Notes: a model not told the origin generated them from the sequence alone. A DNA stretch of 64,000 nt from Empedobacter stercoris (GCF_025244765.1 NZ_CP104209.1:1054001-1118000); one strand, 5' to 3'; numbered from the stretch's first letter, positions 1 through 7,659 are shown. Numbers and translations are program-made.

Positions 1-6
1 AATATT

Positions 7-240
7 ATGTATTTGCATAAAGAACAATTAGACGAATTATTTCGGTTTTTACCAACAAGATACCGAAAGGAAGTTTGCAAACGAATGAAGATAAAATATA
101 CGGATGCAAACAAACAAAAAGTATGGCGTGTAAAAACTGGAGAAACGACAGACAATAAAATGTTAGAATGTTTGATCAAACTGGCAAAAGAAAATCAAAC
201 ATTATACAAGAAGAATAAACAGCTGTTAGAAGCTGAATAA
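7..240 (+). CDS. Small basic protein, possible phage regulator
   Basis: This encodes 77 residues, rich in Lys and Arg, with two predicted helical stretches (about 5-30 and 50-75). The C-terminal half looks able to form a short coiled coil. I recognise no family with certainty; proteins of this size and shape sit beside LuxR-like regulators in Bacteroidota phages. It is followed after 59 nt by the regulator at 300-869 on the same strand. It lies outside the proposed left attachment site, so it may belong to the same phage, to an older element stacked at this site, or to the host. The sequence before its start is only six bases, so upstream signals cannot be judged. Confidence 0.6.
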   Translation: MYLHKEQLDELFRFLPTRYRKEVCKRMKIKYTDANKQKVWRVKTGETTDNKMLECLIKLAKENQTLYKKNKQLLEAE

Positions 241-267
241 TTTTTTTGTCTTTACTTAACCGTTATT

Positions 268-292
268 TAGACATAAAAACAATATTTAGACA
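268..292 (+). promoter_or_regulatory. Pair of TAGACA boxes 19 bp apart, candidate operator or promoter
   Basis: TTTAGACA occurs twice, with the TAGACA cores at 268-273 and 287-292, exactly 19 bp apart and just before the ATG at 300. The same core pair with the same 19-bp step recurs at 6505-6529 before another phage gene. This spacing, close to two helical turns, suggests a protein binding pair or a phage-specific promoter. The role is inferred from position and recurrence only. Confidence 0.4.
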
Positions 293-299
293 ATCCGCT

Positions 300-869
300 A
301 TGATTAAACAAAATTTTTATCCAGGAATGATCAATTCCGAAATAGAGTTTTTCACAACAGGTGAAACTCTAACATTTATTCAAAATGGTAAAATGTTACC
401 ATTCTCAAAAATAGATTCAACTATATACAAAATGTTGAAAGATGAAATGCATAAAGACATTGACGCTCATTTGGCACTTATGGACTGGCATCCAAACAAT
501 GAACAAATGCAAGTAGAACAATTTACAAAATGCAGATACGGTGGCTTAGACTTTAATGCAGACATCACTGCATCTGGTCGAGTACAAAAAGGTGAATATT
601 GGGAATGTCCATTAAGAACAAATTGCAAATCTGCTGGATTAGTTTGTAAAAACATCAAAGTACATCATCAACCTATTACCATAGATGAAGTTCAATTGAT
701 AAAGCTATTAGTTACCGACATGACGAACGATGTCATTGCAATGGAACTAAATATAGCTTTGGGAACTCTTCACCTAAAGAAACGTGTATTATATGAAAAG
801 CTTGAAATTTCGACCAAACAAGAATTGACAATTTTCGCTTTTCAATACAATATTATACACACCAATTAA
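300..869 (+). CDS. LuxR-type helix-turn-helix regulator with a Cys cluster
   Basis: This probable DNA-binding regulator has 189 residues. The C-terminal part (about 125-180) resembles the LuxR/GerE helix-turn-helix. The middle carries four cysteines (C78, C103, C109, C116) that could bind zinc or an iron-sulfur cluster. The N-terminal region is not recognised. I chose the ATG at 300: the frame is open back to a TTG at 246, but that stretch contains the TAGACA box pair, which reads better as a control region. Such proteins are common in Bacteroidota phages and integrative elements. It may control lysogeny or conjugation-type genes; no target can be assigned from sequence. Confidence 0.6.
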   Translation: MIKQNFYPGMINSEIEFFTTGETLTFIQNGKMLPFSKIDSTIYKMLKDEMHKDIDAHLALMDWHPNNEQMQVEQFTKCRYGGLDFNADITASGRVQKGEYWECPLRTNCKSAGLVCKNIKVHHQPITIDEVQLIKLLVTDMTNDVIAMELNIALGTLHLKKRVLYEKLEISTKQELTIFAFQYNIIHTN

Positions 870-871
870 GA

Positions 872-893
872 GGCAATTAACAACATATAAAAA
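872..893 (+). repeat. Candidate attL: 22-bp direct repeat, copy 1
   Basis: The sequence beginning GGCAATTAACAACATAT and ending in five A is identical to 41171-41192 and lies in the same orientation. The flanks differ on both sides, as expected for attL and attR. The other copy abuts the integrase promoter side and lies 17 bp from a tRNA-Gln 3' end. It could alternatively be an arm-type integrase site rather than the crossover core. Confidence 0.55.
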
Positions 894-920
894 AGAAGTT
901 TAACGAAAAATTCAACAAAA

Positions 921-1136
921 ATGAGTTTAGAAAAAATCACAACACAAGAACTTTCAAGCGCATGGAATGTGTTAGAAATTCTACAAAGAACACAGAAATT
1001 TAACGTGGAGCAATCTACACGTAAAGTTTTAGAAAGATTTGAATTTCTTGAAAATTCTAAAGAATTAATAATGGGTGAAATAGTTGATCGTGTTCATCCA
1101 GTTCATAATGATTTAAAACAAAAAAAGGCTTCATGA
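921..1136 (+). CDS. Small phage protein of unknown function
   Basis: This 71-residue, mostly helical and strongly charged protein has no recognised domain. It is the first gene inside the proposed left attachment site and starts a run of small, tightly packed early genes on the plus strand. Its stop overlaps the ATG of the next tiny gene (ATGA at 1133-1136), which suggests translational coupling. First genes in such runs are often regulators or host-takeover proteins, but nothing here proves that. Confidence 0.6.
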   Translation: MSLEKITTQELSSAWNVLEILQRTQKFNVEQSTRKVLERFEFLENSKELIMGEIVDRVHPVHNDLKQKKAS

Positions 1137-1213
1137 AAACAAATGCACAATTTCAAGCTATAGATGCTTGGTTAATGAAATGGGTAGAAATTTTTAATAA
1201 TCAAGAATTTTAA
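1133..1213 (+). CDS. Tiny 26-residue ORF coupled to the previous gene
   Basis: An ATGA overlap with the preceding stop and an open frame of 26 codons make this a plausible micro-gene. The product would begin MKTNAQFQAIDAWLMKWVE and looks like one amphipathic helix. The next ATG follows three bases after its stop, which keeps the operon tightly packed. It has no known relative I can name and could be non-functional. Confidence 0.4.
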   Translation: MKTNAQFQAIDAWLMKWVEIFNNQEF

Positions 1214-1216
1214 AAA

Positions 1217-1612
1217 ATGAAAAAACCAATATTAATTACTGGAGAATTTGGTAAAACTCAACTAACATTTATAATGGAATCTTTAAATATTTATTTACCA
1301 AAATATAATTTTGATAAAGATTCATTTAAACCAAAAAAAATTAAAGGTTCTATTTCTAATCCATCTATAATTAAATACAACGTTAATTATTCTTTTGATG
1401 AAATTATTAAAGTTGAACAATCATTAATAAGTATTTACAATTTAAGAGAATTAGAAACAATTCAAAGAATTTATCTAGTTAGTAGAGATTTAGAAATACC
1501 AAAAGAAGTTACATTTCATCTTGTAAATATATTTAAAGTTGAAGATTATTTTCTTTGGATTCCTATTGAAAATTATAAATCTGTTTTTGAAAGACAAAAT
1601 GCCAATATTTGA
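1217..1612 (+). CDS. Hypothetical phage protein, unusually AT-rich
   Basis: This 131-residue product is not recognised. The N-terminus (ITGEFGKTQ, residues 7-15) looks superficially like a P-loop, but the Walker A spacing is incomplete, so I do not call it an ATPase. It is rich in Ile, Asn and Lys, and its codons are more AT-rich than the structural genes, which may mark recent acquisition. Its 3' end overlaps the next gene by 14 bases. Confidence 0.55.
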   Translation: MKKPILITGEFGKTQLTFIMESLNIYLPKYNFDKDSFKPKKIKGSISNPSIIKYNVNYSFDEIIKVEQSLISIYNLRELETIQRIYLVSRDLEIPKEVTFHLVNIFKVEDYFLWIPIENYKSVFERQNANI

Positions 1613-1754
1613 CATTATAGCACATGATATCGACTATGAAGTTTACCGTTGCAGAAAATGTGGTCAAACTTTTCAAATAAAACATATTTGGAGCGATATT
1701 TTTTTGACTAAACCTAAACAAAATATTAACAAAAACCCAAATAATAGACAGTAA
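1599..1754 (+). CDS. Short protein with one CxxC zinc-knuckle half
   Basis: The product has 51 residues. I chose the ATG at 1599, because the longer frame from 1539 would lie entirely inside the preceding gene. It has a single CRKCG motif (C18, C21) like one half of a zinc ribbon; no second cysteine pair follows, so metal binding would need a partner or a dimer. The stop (TAA) overlaps the next ATG by one base. Confidence 0.5.
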   Translation: MPIFDIIAHDIDYEVYRCRKCGQTFQIKHIWSDIFLTKPKQNINKNPNNRQ

Positions 1755-1933
1755 TGAGATTCTTCACAGAGAATGACAAAGAAGTAACTGATAGAGCTAA
1801 AGACGGTAGAACTAAGATATTCTTCGATGTTAAACAAGCTGAAAAATATGCACGTCAAAAACGCTCGTATCTCTATCCATTATTCGCAATGGATAATAAG
1901 AAAAAAATAATTGCGTACGGAGTACCTAAATAA
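1754..1933 (+). CDS. Small hypothetical protein (59 residues)
   Basis: This reading frame runs from an ATG overlapping the upstream stop (TAATG) to TAA at 1931-1933. It encodes a 59-residue mixed helix/strand protein beginning MRFFTENDKEVTDRAKDGR. It fits the packed operon without a gap, which is the main support. The layout (charged helix, then KKIIAYGVPK at the end) resembles small DNA-metabolism accessory proteins of flavobacterial phages, but no function can be assigned. Confidence 0.55.
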   Translation: MRFFTENDKEVTDRAKDGRTKIFFDVKQAEKYARQKRSYLYPLFAMDNKKKIIAYGVPK

Positions 1934-1950
1934 TTAAAAACAATAGAAAA

Positions 1951-2244
1951 ATGCCACAATCATTTTACGGAAGTATAGACTTCTCAAAACTTATAGAAGA
2001 AGCAAAAAAAGGAAATAAAGCATTTACCAAAGCTTCAAATGGGAAAATTTATTTAAATGTAAACATTTGGTTAAATGATGAACAAGATCAATACAATAAC
2101 ATCGGTTCTATTCAAGCTAATTTAAAAGATGCTACGAAAGAAGAACGATTTTATTTAGGAAACTTCAAACGTTCAGAACCAAAAGTAAAACCATTAGAAG
2201 CCAATTCAAGTGATATTCCTGCAGAAGACGATTTACCATTTTAA
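1951..2244 (+). CDS. Putative single-strand DNA-binding-like protein with acidic EDDLPF tail
   Basis: The 97-residue product has a strand-rich body (about 3-75) that could be a small OB-like fold, then a flexible linker ending in AEDDLPF. That acidic, Phe-terminated tip is the signature by which bacterial SSB recruits repair and replication proteins. The family assignment of the body is inferred. Notably the primase/helicase at 3023-6226 ends with the same EDDLPF, so two proteins of this replication module carry the same tail. It lies in the early operon upstream of the primase, as expected for a phage replication accessory factor. Confidence 0.5.
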   Translation: MPQSFYGSIDFSKLIEEAKKGNKAFTKASNGKIYLNVNIWLNDEQDQYNNIGSIQANLKDATKEERFYLGNFKRSEPKVKPLEANSSDIPAEDDLPF

Positions 2245-2268
2245 TAACAATTCAAAAACAATAAAAAA

Positions 2269-2529
2269 ATGACTACAAAACAAATTGAACAAGCATGGGG
2301 TGAAGAATTATACAATGCTTTTTCGGAATGGATAGATGATAAGGGATGGTTAGTAGGAAATTGGCCAGACTATTTAGAAGAAAATTATTCTAATTGGGAC
2401 AAAAACTACAACGACACTAATATCAAATCTAATTTATATTCTCAAATGTATAATTTGAATATTGAATTTTTAGATGAGAACGAATCTGCATGTAGACCTG
2501 TTGAATTAAGAGAAATAGAATTTTATTAA
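2269..2529 (+). CDS. Hypothetical acidic early protein (86 residues)
   Basis: The product is acidic and rich in Trp, Tyr and Asn, with no family I recognise. Its composition (many Asp/Glu and aromatic residues on a small protein) recalls phage anti-host or DNA-mimic proteins, but that is speculation from composition alone. It sits between the SSB-tail protein and another acidic protein in the early operon. Confidence 0.55.
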   Translation: MTTKQIEQAWGEELYNAFSEWIDDKGWLVGNWPDYLEENYSNWDKNYNDTNIKSNLYSQMYNLNIEFLDENESACRPVELREIEFY

Positions 2530-2546
2530 ACTCTAAAACAAAAAAA

Positions 2547-2906
2547 ATGACAACAAAAAACAAACCACATGATACATACGTATTAGGATTAAATACAGAA
2601 AATAAAATTGTATTCTTTAAAACGTACAATTACGAAACTGAGAAAGATGAAGCTCAAAAAGATTTAGAGCATATACGACAACAAGGTTTAACATGGGAGA
2701 TAGGTGAATTAAAAGATAAAATTCAATATTTATTAAATATTAATAAAAAATGGAATGATTTAGATGACAAAATTGGTAGATGTTATCCTGATACTTTAGA
2801 AGTTGATGAAGATAATTTAACAGATGAAGATGATTTATCTTATTATGAAAATGCTGATTTAACTACAATCGGAGAATTGGCTGCAATTGCTTTTGGTTAC
2901 CTGTAA
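2547..2906 (+). CDS. Hypothetical acidic early protein (119 residues)
   Basis: The N-terminal half (1-40) looks strand-rich. The second half carries a very acidic segment (about 75-105, dominated by Asp and Glu). No domain is recognised. A strongly acidic small early phage protein next to replication genes could act on a DNA-binding partner, but this is unproven. The gene is followed after 10 nt by the small membrane protein at 2917. Confidence 0.55.
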   Translation: MTTKNKPHDTYVLGLNTENKIVFFKTYNYETEKDEAQKDLEHIRQQGLTWEIGELKDKIQYLLNINKKWNDLDDKIGRCYPDTLEVDEDNLTDEDDLSYYENADLTTIGELAAIAFGYL

Positions 2907-2916
2907 ATCAATCACC

Positions 2917-3018
2917 ATGCACAACTACGACAACAACGATTACCGAACTTTTAAATTAATAGGATTGTCAGCAATCCTATTAATTATCATTCTTATTTAT
3001 TTCTTTAAAATCCGCTAA
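2917..3018 (+). CDS. Tiny single-span membrane protein (33 residues)
   Basis: The ORF starts at ATG 2917 and ends at TAA 3016-3018, five bases before the primase start. After a polar N-terminus (MHNYDNNDYRTFK) there is one hydrophobic helix rich in Ile and Leu and a short basic end. Its coding DNA contains a 14-bp perfect inverted repeat (2954-2985), so the ORF may be secondary to an RNA structure that controls the primase gene. Confidence 0.45.
   Translation: MHNYDNNDYRTFKLIGLSAILLIIILIYFFKIR
2954..2985. repeat. 14-bp perfect inverted repeat with 4-nt loop before the primase gene
   Basis: The arms 2954-2967 and 2972-2985 are exact reverse complements around the loop TCAG. The stem has the core AGGATTG/CAATCCT. 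No U-run follows, so it is not a standard intrinsic terminator. It lies 38 bp before the primase/helicase ATG and could be an operator dyad or an mRNA hairpin that tunes primase synthesis. Confidence 0.5.
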
Positions 3019-3022
3019 AACT

Positions 3023-6000
3023 ATGTCACTAATCAAAGAAGAATTTATCAACGATTTACTTTCTAAAACTGATATTGTAGAAGTATTTTCACGTGATAAT
3101 AAAATGAGTAAACAAGGTGCTAACTGGACATGTTTATCTCCATTCAAAAAAGAAAAGACACCTTCTTGTATTGTTTCGCCAACCAAACAAATGTTCTTTG
3201 ATAAATCTGCCGATATCAGTGGAAATGTATTTACGTATTTAATGCAGAAAAACAATTTCACTTATCCAGAAGCTATACGCGAATTGGCGAAATTCTATGT
3301 AATGGACGTGCAATACGAAGATTCTGCATCGGCTCAGCAATACGAAGAAAAGAAAAAGAAAATGGACGATTTGCGTCCTATTCTAAAAGCTACTCAAAAA
3401 CAATTCGTAGAACAATTACATTTATTACCAAAAGATCATCCTGCGTGGTTAGAAATCGCTAAACGTGGTTATACAGAAGAACAAATTCAGCATTGGGGAA
3501 TTGGTTATGCACCAGGTGGAAAATTTTTATACAATTTACTTTCTCCTAAAGGTTTAGTAGGGCCAGGACGTGAACTAAATTTAATCAACGAAAAGAACAA
3601 CGATAAAATTTGGGAACGTCTTACCTACCCTATTTTAGACGAACGTGGCGAAATGATTGGTTTTGCATCACGTTCCTTAAAAGATGGTGACGAAACAAAA
3701 TGGATGAATCCTGCGAACACGGAATTCTACAACAAAAGTTCTCAACTATACGGACTTAATTTTGCTTTAAAATCTATTGCAAAAACCAATACCGTTTGGT
3801 TTGTAGAGGGCTATAATGATGTAATTGCATGGCAAGAAAATGGAATTCCAAATACTGTTTCTCCTTACGGAAAAGAATTGGCAGAAGGTCAAATCAAGAA
3901 AGTAAAACGATTTGCACACAAAGCAATTGTTTGTTTCGATGGCGATGAAGCTGGAACAAATGCTATTCTTCGAAATGTACCAAAATTGTTTGCACAAGGA
4001 TTTAATGTCGAAGTTTGTTTACTTCCGAACAAATTAGATCCTGATGATTTTATTAGCAAAACTGTTTTAAATAAAGATGAAAAGTTAGATCAACATTTAC
4101 GTGATAACGACTATATCCAAAATGGTTTTTCATTCTTAATGGAAAATTGGATAAAAGGCGATACACCAATCGAAAAAGCAGAAGGCGTTAAAAAATGTTC
4201 GCGTGTTCTTTCTACTATCGAAGATAAAACCTTTCGTGAAATCTATTCAGAAATGTTACAGAAAGCTTCTAAACTTTCGAAAACAGTTCTAAAAGAAATC
4301 ATCAAAGATTTAGATTCTGAGAAAATAGAACGCAAAAACATCAATCTTTCTGAGTACGATTTACCAGTAAAGTTGCAAGATGTTGACATTTCGAAATACA
4401 AATCAATGATTCGCGAATACAATTTCTTTCAACACGAAAATGAAATTTGGATGTTAGTCGAACGCAATGACGAATTAGATACGTTCAAATCGATTTCTAA
4501 TTTCGAAATTGAAATCATTCAACACATGAATGATGATAAATATCCAAAGAAACTATTTCGTATTCGCAACAAAAAAGGTGTAGAACGTATTTTCGATGCG
4601 CCTGCAGATGCTATGCAGAACACAGGTGTATTTACCAAAACGATTGAAAACCAAGGAAACTACCGTTTTAAAGGTCGTACAAATCATTTAGAAAACTTGA
4701 AGGATTTCCTTTTCGATTCTATGGGTACGGGGCGTGCTGTAGATGTTTTGGGTTGGAATCCAGAAGGTTTTTTTGTTTGGAATAACGAAGTAACTATTCC
4801 AGGAACTGGACGCGTTAAAATGGACGATAATGGCGTGTTCCATTTCAACGATACAACATTCTATGTTCCATCAGCGAATGGAATTTATAAAAATAATCCT
4901 ACGCGTTACATTTCACAAAAACGTTTTATCGTGAAATCGGGAGATTTTACTTTGGGCGAATATTTAGCACAATTACGAAAAGTTCACCGCGATCATGCCA
5001 TTACAGGAATTCTATTTTTATTCGCAGCGGCTTTCCATGATATTGTGAAATCAGAAATCAGCGCATTTCCTTTGTTATTTTTATTCGGTCCTGGTTCATC
5101 AGGAAAGGATCAATTATCACAAGGTTTACGTTCATTTTTTGGTGACATTCAATCTGTAATTTCCCTTTCATCTAAAAAATCTACAGGTAAAGCACAAATT
5201 CGTGAGTTCGCTCAATTTGCGAATGTTATTACCCACTTATCAGAATATCGTAATGGTGATCTGGAAACAAACGAAATGTTGAAAGGACTTTGGGATTTGA
5301 ACGGATATAAATTCGGAACATTAGATTCGCGCGTTTCTTCTGACGAAGTTCCAATTCTATCGGCTCCATTAGTAACATCAAATGATTGTCCAACGGAAGA
5401 ACCGCTTATTATTCGTATGCTTTGGGAAGAAATGGTAGTCAATAGCTTTGACGAACAAGCCAAACAAAACTTCAACAAGTTAGACGATATGATCAAAAAA
5501 GGTGTATCACATTTCATGGTCGACATCATCTTGAAACGTCATTTGGTTGAAGAACGTTTTACACGTGAATTCAGAGAATATAAATCAACATTAGCCAAAA
5601 GAAAATCATTCAAAGGATTACCAGAACGTATAGCAACAAATCATGCTGTTATTGCTGCCATGTACGAGATTTTCCACAACGAAATACATTTCCCTTTTAC
5701 ACGCGACGAAATGTTATCTCATTTTGACGATATGGTTACAGCACAACGCAGAAGAATAGAAAACGAATCTGTAATTCAGAAATTCTGGCAATTGTTCGCA
5801 TCATGTTTACGCATGTCAACGCCAGCATATTTAAAGCATGGTTTAGATTTCAAATTAGACGGTTCTACGATTTATTTCAACTTCTCATTTGTATACGGAA
5901 GAATTCAACAAGATTGGTACCGCACATTTGATCAAACTGCACCAAAAAAATCAGAATTACGCAAAGCAATGAAAGAAGATAATGCATTTATCGGTGCACA

Positions 6001-6226
6001 CGATTCGGTTCGTTTCTCAGAAGGTGCCAATACATCTGCATTGAGTTTTGATATGGATAAGCTGAAACCAGAAGATAGAAATACAATTTCCTATGCTGTG
6101 GATATACAAGAACGTTCGAAAGCGATGCCAACCCCTGTTACCCCAGACTTATTTGTAAGTAATAAAGAAGTTTCGGCGAATTCTGACACAACAAATAAAG
6201 AAGTAGAAGATGATTTACCATTCTAA
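3023..6226 (+). CDS. DnaG-type TOPRIM primase fused to a helicase-like P-loop domain
   Basis: This 1067-residue replication protein has three visible parts. Residues 30-95 match a DnaG CHC2 zinc finger in outline (C37, EKTPS at 44-48, a GNVF stretch at 67-70) but lack the other Zn ligands. Residues 255-345 are a clear TOPRIM catalytic domain (VEGYND with E262, FDGDEAG with D306 and D308, DPDD at 339-342). Residues about 680-830 hold a P-loop (GPGSSGKD at 689-696) like SF3 or D5-type phage helicases, with Asp in place of the usual Ser/Thr. The C-terminus ends EVEDDLPF, an SSB-like acidic tip. It should lay primers and unwind DNA at the phage fork. The iteron block lies directly downstream. Confidence 0.85.
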   Translation: MSLIKEEFINDLLSKTDIVEVFSRDNKMSKQGANWTCLSPFKKEKTPSCIVSPTKQMFFDKSADISGNVFTYLMQKNNFTYPEAIRELAKFYVMDVQYEDSASAQQYEEKKKKMDDLRPILKATQKQFVEQLHLLPKDHPAWLEIAKRGYTEEQIQHWGIGYAPGGKFLYNLLSPKGLVGPGRELNLINEKNNDKIWERLTYPILDERGEMIGFASRSLKDGDETKWMNPANTEFYNKSSQLYGLNFALKSIAKTNTVWFVEGYNDVIAWQENGIPNTVSPYGKELAEGQIKKVKRFAHKAIVCFDGDEAGTNAILRNVPKLFAQGFNVEVCLLPNKLDPDDFISKTVLNKDEKLDQHLRDNDYIQNGFSFLMENWIKGDTPIEKAEGVKKCSRVLSTIEDKTFREIYSEMLQKASKLSKTVLKEIIKDLDSEKIERKNINLSEYDLPVKLQDVDISKYKSMIREYNFFQHENEIWMLVERNDELDTFKSISNFEIEIIQHMNDDKYPKKLFRIRNKKGVERIFDAPADAMQNTGVFTKTIENQGNYRFKGRTNHLENLKDFLFDSMGTGRAVDVLGWNPEGFFVWNNEVTIPGTGRVKMDDNGVFHFNDTTFYVPSANGIYKNNPTRYISQKRFIVKSGDFTLGEYLAQLRKVHRDHAITGILFLFAAAFHDIVKSEISAFPLLFLFGPGSSGKDQLSQGLRSFFGDIQSVISLSSKKSTGKAQIREFAQFANVITHLSEYRNGDLETNEMLKGLWDLNGYKFGTLDSRVSSDEVPILSAPLVTSNDCPTEEPLIIRMLWEEMVVNSFDEQAKQNFNKLDDMIKKGVSHFMVDIILKRHLVEERFTREFREYKSTLAKRKSFKGLPERIATNHAVIAAMYEIFHNEIHFPFTRDEMLSHFDDMVTAQRRRIENESVIQKFWQLFASCLRMSTPAYLKHGLDFKLDGSTIYFNFSFVYGRIQQDWYRTFDQTAPKKSELRKAMKEDNAFIGAHDSVRFSEGANTSALSFDMDKLKPEDRNTISYAVDIQERSKAMPTPVTPDLFVSNKEVSANSDTTNKEVEDDLPF

Positions 6227-6528
6227 CAAAGAAATTAGAATAAAAAATTGCGTCAATAATTTCTCAAATGACACATTTTTTTTCCAACATTTCCAACAGA
6301 GAGTAAGATATTGATATTAAATAAATTAAATATAAAAATAGTGTTGGAAAAGCTGTGGATTTGTTGGAATACGTTGGAAATTGTTTTTGTTTTCCAACGC
6401 TTTCCAACACAAAAACAACTAATTAAGCAATTAACATATTGTAAATCAGATTTGTAGGATTGTTGGAAAACGATTTTATTTTTTCAGTTAATAGAAACAA
6501 TTTTTAGACATTTTCACAAAAAATAGAC
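6227..6528. other. Candidate phage replication origin: eight GTTGGAA iterons
   Basis: This 302-nt gene-free block holds eight copies of the heptamer GTTGGAA or its complement TTCCAAC: 6282-6288, 6291-6297, 6343-6349, 6363-6369, 6373-6379, 6391-6398 region, 6402-6408 and 6461-6468 region. They are grouped as convergent and divergent pairs, with an AT-only stretch (about 6310-6340) between the first pairs. Iterons plus an AT-rich melting zone beside a primase/helicase gene is the classic form of a phage or plasmid origin. An alternative is an operator array for the downstream operon. No coding frame is convincing here. Confidence 0.6.
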
Positions 6529-6529
6529 A
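6505..6529 (+). promoter_or_regulatory. Second TAGACA box pair, 19 bp apart, overlapping a start codon
   Basis: TAGACA lies at 6505-6510 and 6524-6529, again with a 19-bp step as at 268/287. The second box overlaps the ATG of the gene at 6529. The 15-nt string ACAAAAAATAGACAT here is identical to the left arm of the inverted repeat at 8311-8328. A shared phage regulator binding these three places is the simplest reading. Confidence 0.4.
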
Positions 6530-6828
6530 TGAAAAGAGCTACAATTAATTTAAGATTAGCACAATCAAAGGATTTCAAACAGGAATCTATTGATTATAAC
6601 AACATGAGAAAGATGGTGATACGCGAAAACTTTCCGTTTTTCATCTACCTAAAAGAGTTTGATTGTTACGATGGTCCTATCCTGATGAACAAAAAATTGG
6701 ATATGGAATTATTCCGAAAATATTTAGAAGCCAATTTAATTTATGTGTTCGAATCAGTGGACCACGAAATTTTATATGGCGATCTCGGTTTAGAAAAAGA
6801 AGAACCGCAAACTGACATCGCATGTTAA
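6529..6828 (+). CDS. Hypothetical phage protein, first gene of second early operon
   Basis: The 99-residue product begins MKRATINLRLAQ and has no recognised domain. It starts directly at a TAGACA operator-like box and opens a chain of overlapping small genes (6529-8304). Its start overlaps the box, so repressor binding would block expression of the whole operon. The next gene overlaps its end by seven bases. Confidence 0.6.
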   Translation: MKRATINLRLAQSKDFKQESIDYNNMRKMVIRENFPFFIYLKEFDCYDGPILMNKKLDMELFRKYLEANLIYVFESVDHEILYGDLGLEKEEPQTDIAC

Positions 6829-7022
6829 CATTAGTAGAACAAGCCAGAGTAATTTTGATTATTGACGATTACACATCTATTGACGAAGTATCGGAAGTAA
6901 CAAGTTTCATCTATGGTTATGTCATCGAATTGACATCAGTCACCCAAGAACGAAAGGATATGCACGCTTTCCTTAGAAAAGTAGCATTCCATAAAATAAA
7001 AGAATTTTTAATAGAGAAATAA
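6822..7022 (+). CDS. Small hypothetical helical protein (66 residues)
   Basis: The start ATG overlaps the preceding stop (ATGTTAA) and its own stop overlaps the next ATG (TAATG), so expression is probably coupled on both sides. The product is helical and amphipathic with no family recognised. Tight packing, rather than similarity, is the evidence that it is a real gene. Confidence 0.55.
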   Translation: MLTLVEQARVILIIDDYTSIDEVSEVTSFIYGYVIELTSVTQERKDMHAFLRKVAFHKIKEFLIEK

Positions 7023-7294
7023 TGAATGTACCAGTAATACTAATATATATAATAGTGATTTTAGGATTATTATTAATCTTATTTATCAGCGATAATAAAA
7101 TGAGAATGGATGTGATCAAATCTCAGAGTGATAAAATTAAATTTTTAGAAGAACGTAATGAAACGTATCAAGAATGGATAGAAACTCTGCGAAATGAAAA
7201 TACAGATTTAAGATCTAAATATTACAGAGATTTTGTGCATCAACAAAAACCGAAGACTTTACAAGATTATCAAAAAACTTTAAATAATAAGTAA
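7022..7294 (+). CDS. Membrane-anchored coiled-coil protein (spanin- or Rz-like shape)
   Basis: The 90-residue product has one N-terminal membrane helix (about 4-24, Val/Ile/Leu only) followed by a charged coiled coil (about 28-70). That layout is shared by phage Rz-type proteins and by many unrelated small phage proteins. Because a better spanin candidate exists beside the endolysin (14553-15155) and this gene sits in an early operon, a lysis role is not favoured. TAATG overlaps link it to both neighbours. Confidence 0.5.
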   Translation: MNVPVILIYIIVILGLLLILFISDNKMRMDVIKSQSDKIKFLEERNETYQEWIETLRNENTDLRSKYYRDFVHQQKPKTLQDYQKTLNNK

Positions 7295-7617
7295 TGAAAA
7301 AAGAAGCTGCAATAATAAATGCTTACAAAAGATTTTGGATACAATTACCAGAAGAAGCACAAAGCCCCGCCTTTTTGGTAGGTGCTGTTATGCGAGGTCT
7401 TGTTAAAGTTTGTCCAGATCCTGGGTGCGAAGCCGTTTGGCATAATATTCCAAAATCATATACAAAATGCAATGATTGTGGTGGTCGGGTTATGCTTATT
7501 AATGAAAAAACTTTTTGGGATAAGTTTTCAAACAATTGGTTTCAATATGATTTTAAAACAGGCGAATATTTCAGACCACAAAAACCGATTATGCAATTGT
7601 CTTTAGATCTTGCATAA
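7294..7617 (+). CDS. Small four-cysteine zinc-ribbon protein
   Basis: The 107-residue product has cysteines at 40, 45, 59 and 62 in a C-x4-C-x13-C-x2-C pattern that should hold one zinc ion. The N-terminal 35 residues are helical, and the C-terminal part is aromatic-rich. Zinc ribbons of this size in phages may bind nucleic acid or RNA polymerase, but no specific family is recognised. The start overlaps the upstream stop as TAATG. Confidence 0.6.
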   Translation: MKKEAAIINAYKRFWIQLPEEAQSPAFLVGAVMRGLVKVCPDPGCEAVWHNIPKSYTKCNDCGGRVMLINEKTFWDKFSNNWFQYDFKTGEYFRPQKPIMQLSLDLA

Positions 7618-7659
7618 CTACCCGATTGACGCAACAAAAGTAAATAAAACAAATAAACC

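Noticed and set aside
246-299. TTG start of the LuxR-like regulator, giving 18 more residues
   Set aside because: The stretch carries two TAGACA boxes with a 19-bp step, found before another phage gene, so it reads as a control region; the ATG at 300 is preferred.
1217-1612. P-loop ATPase
   Set aside because: GEFGKT resembles a Walker A loop, but the first Gly/Ala of the motif is missing and no Walker B is visible.
7022-7294. Rz-type spanin
   Set aside because: The shape fits, but the gene is in an early operon far from holin and endolysin, and a better spanin candidate lies at 14553-15155.
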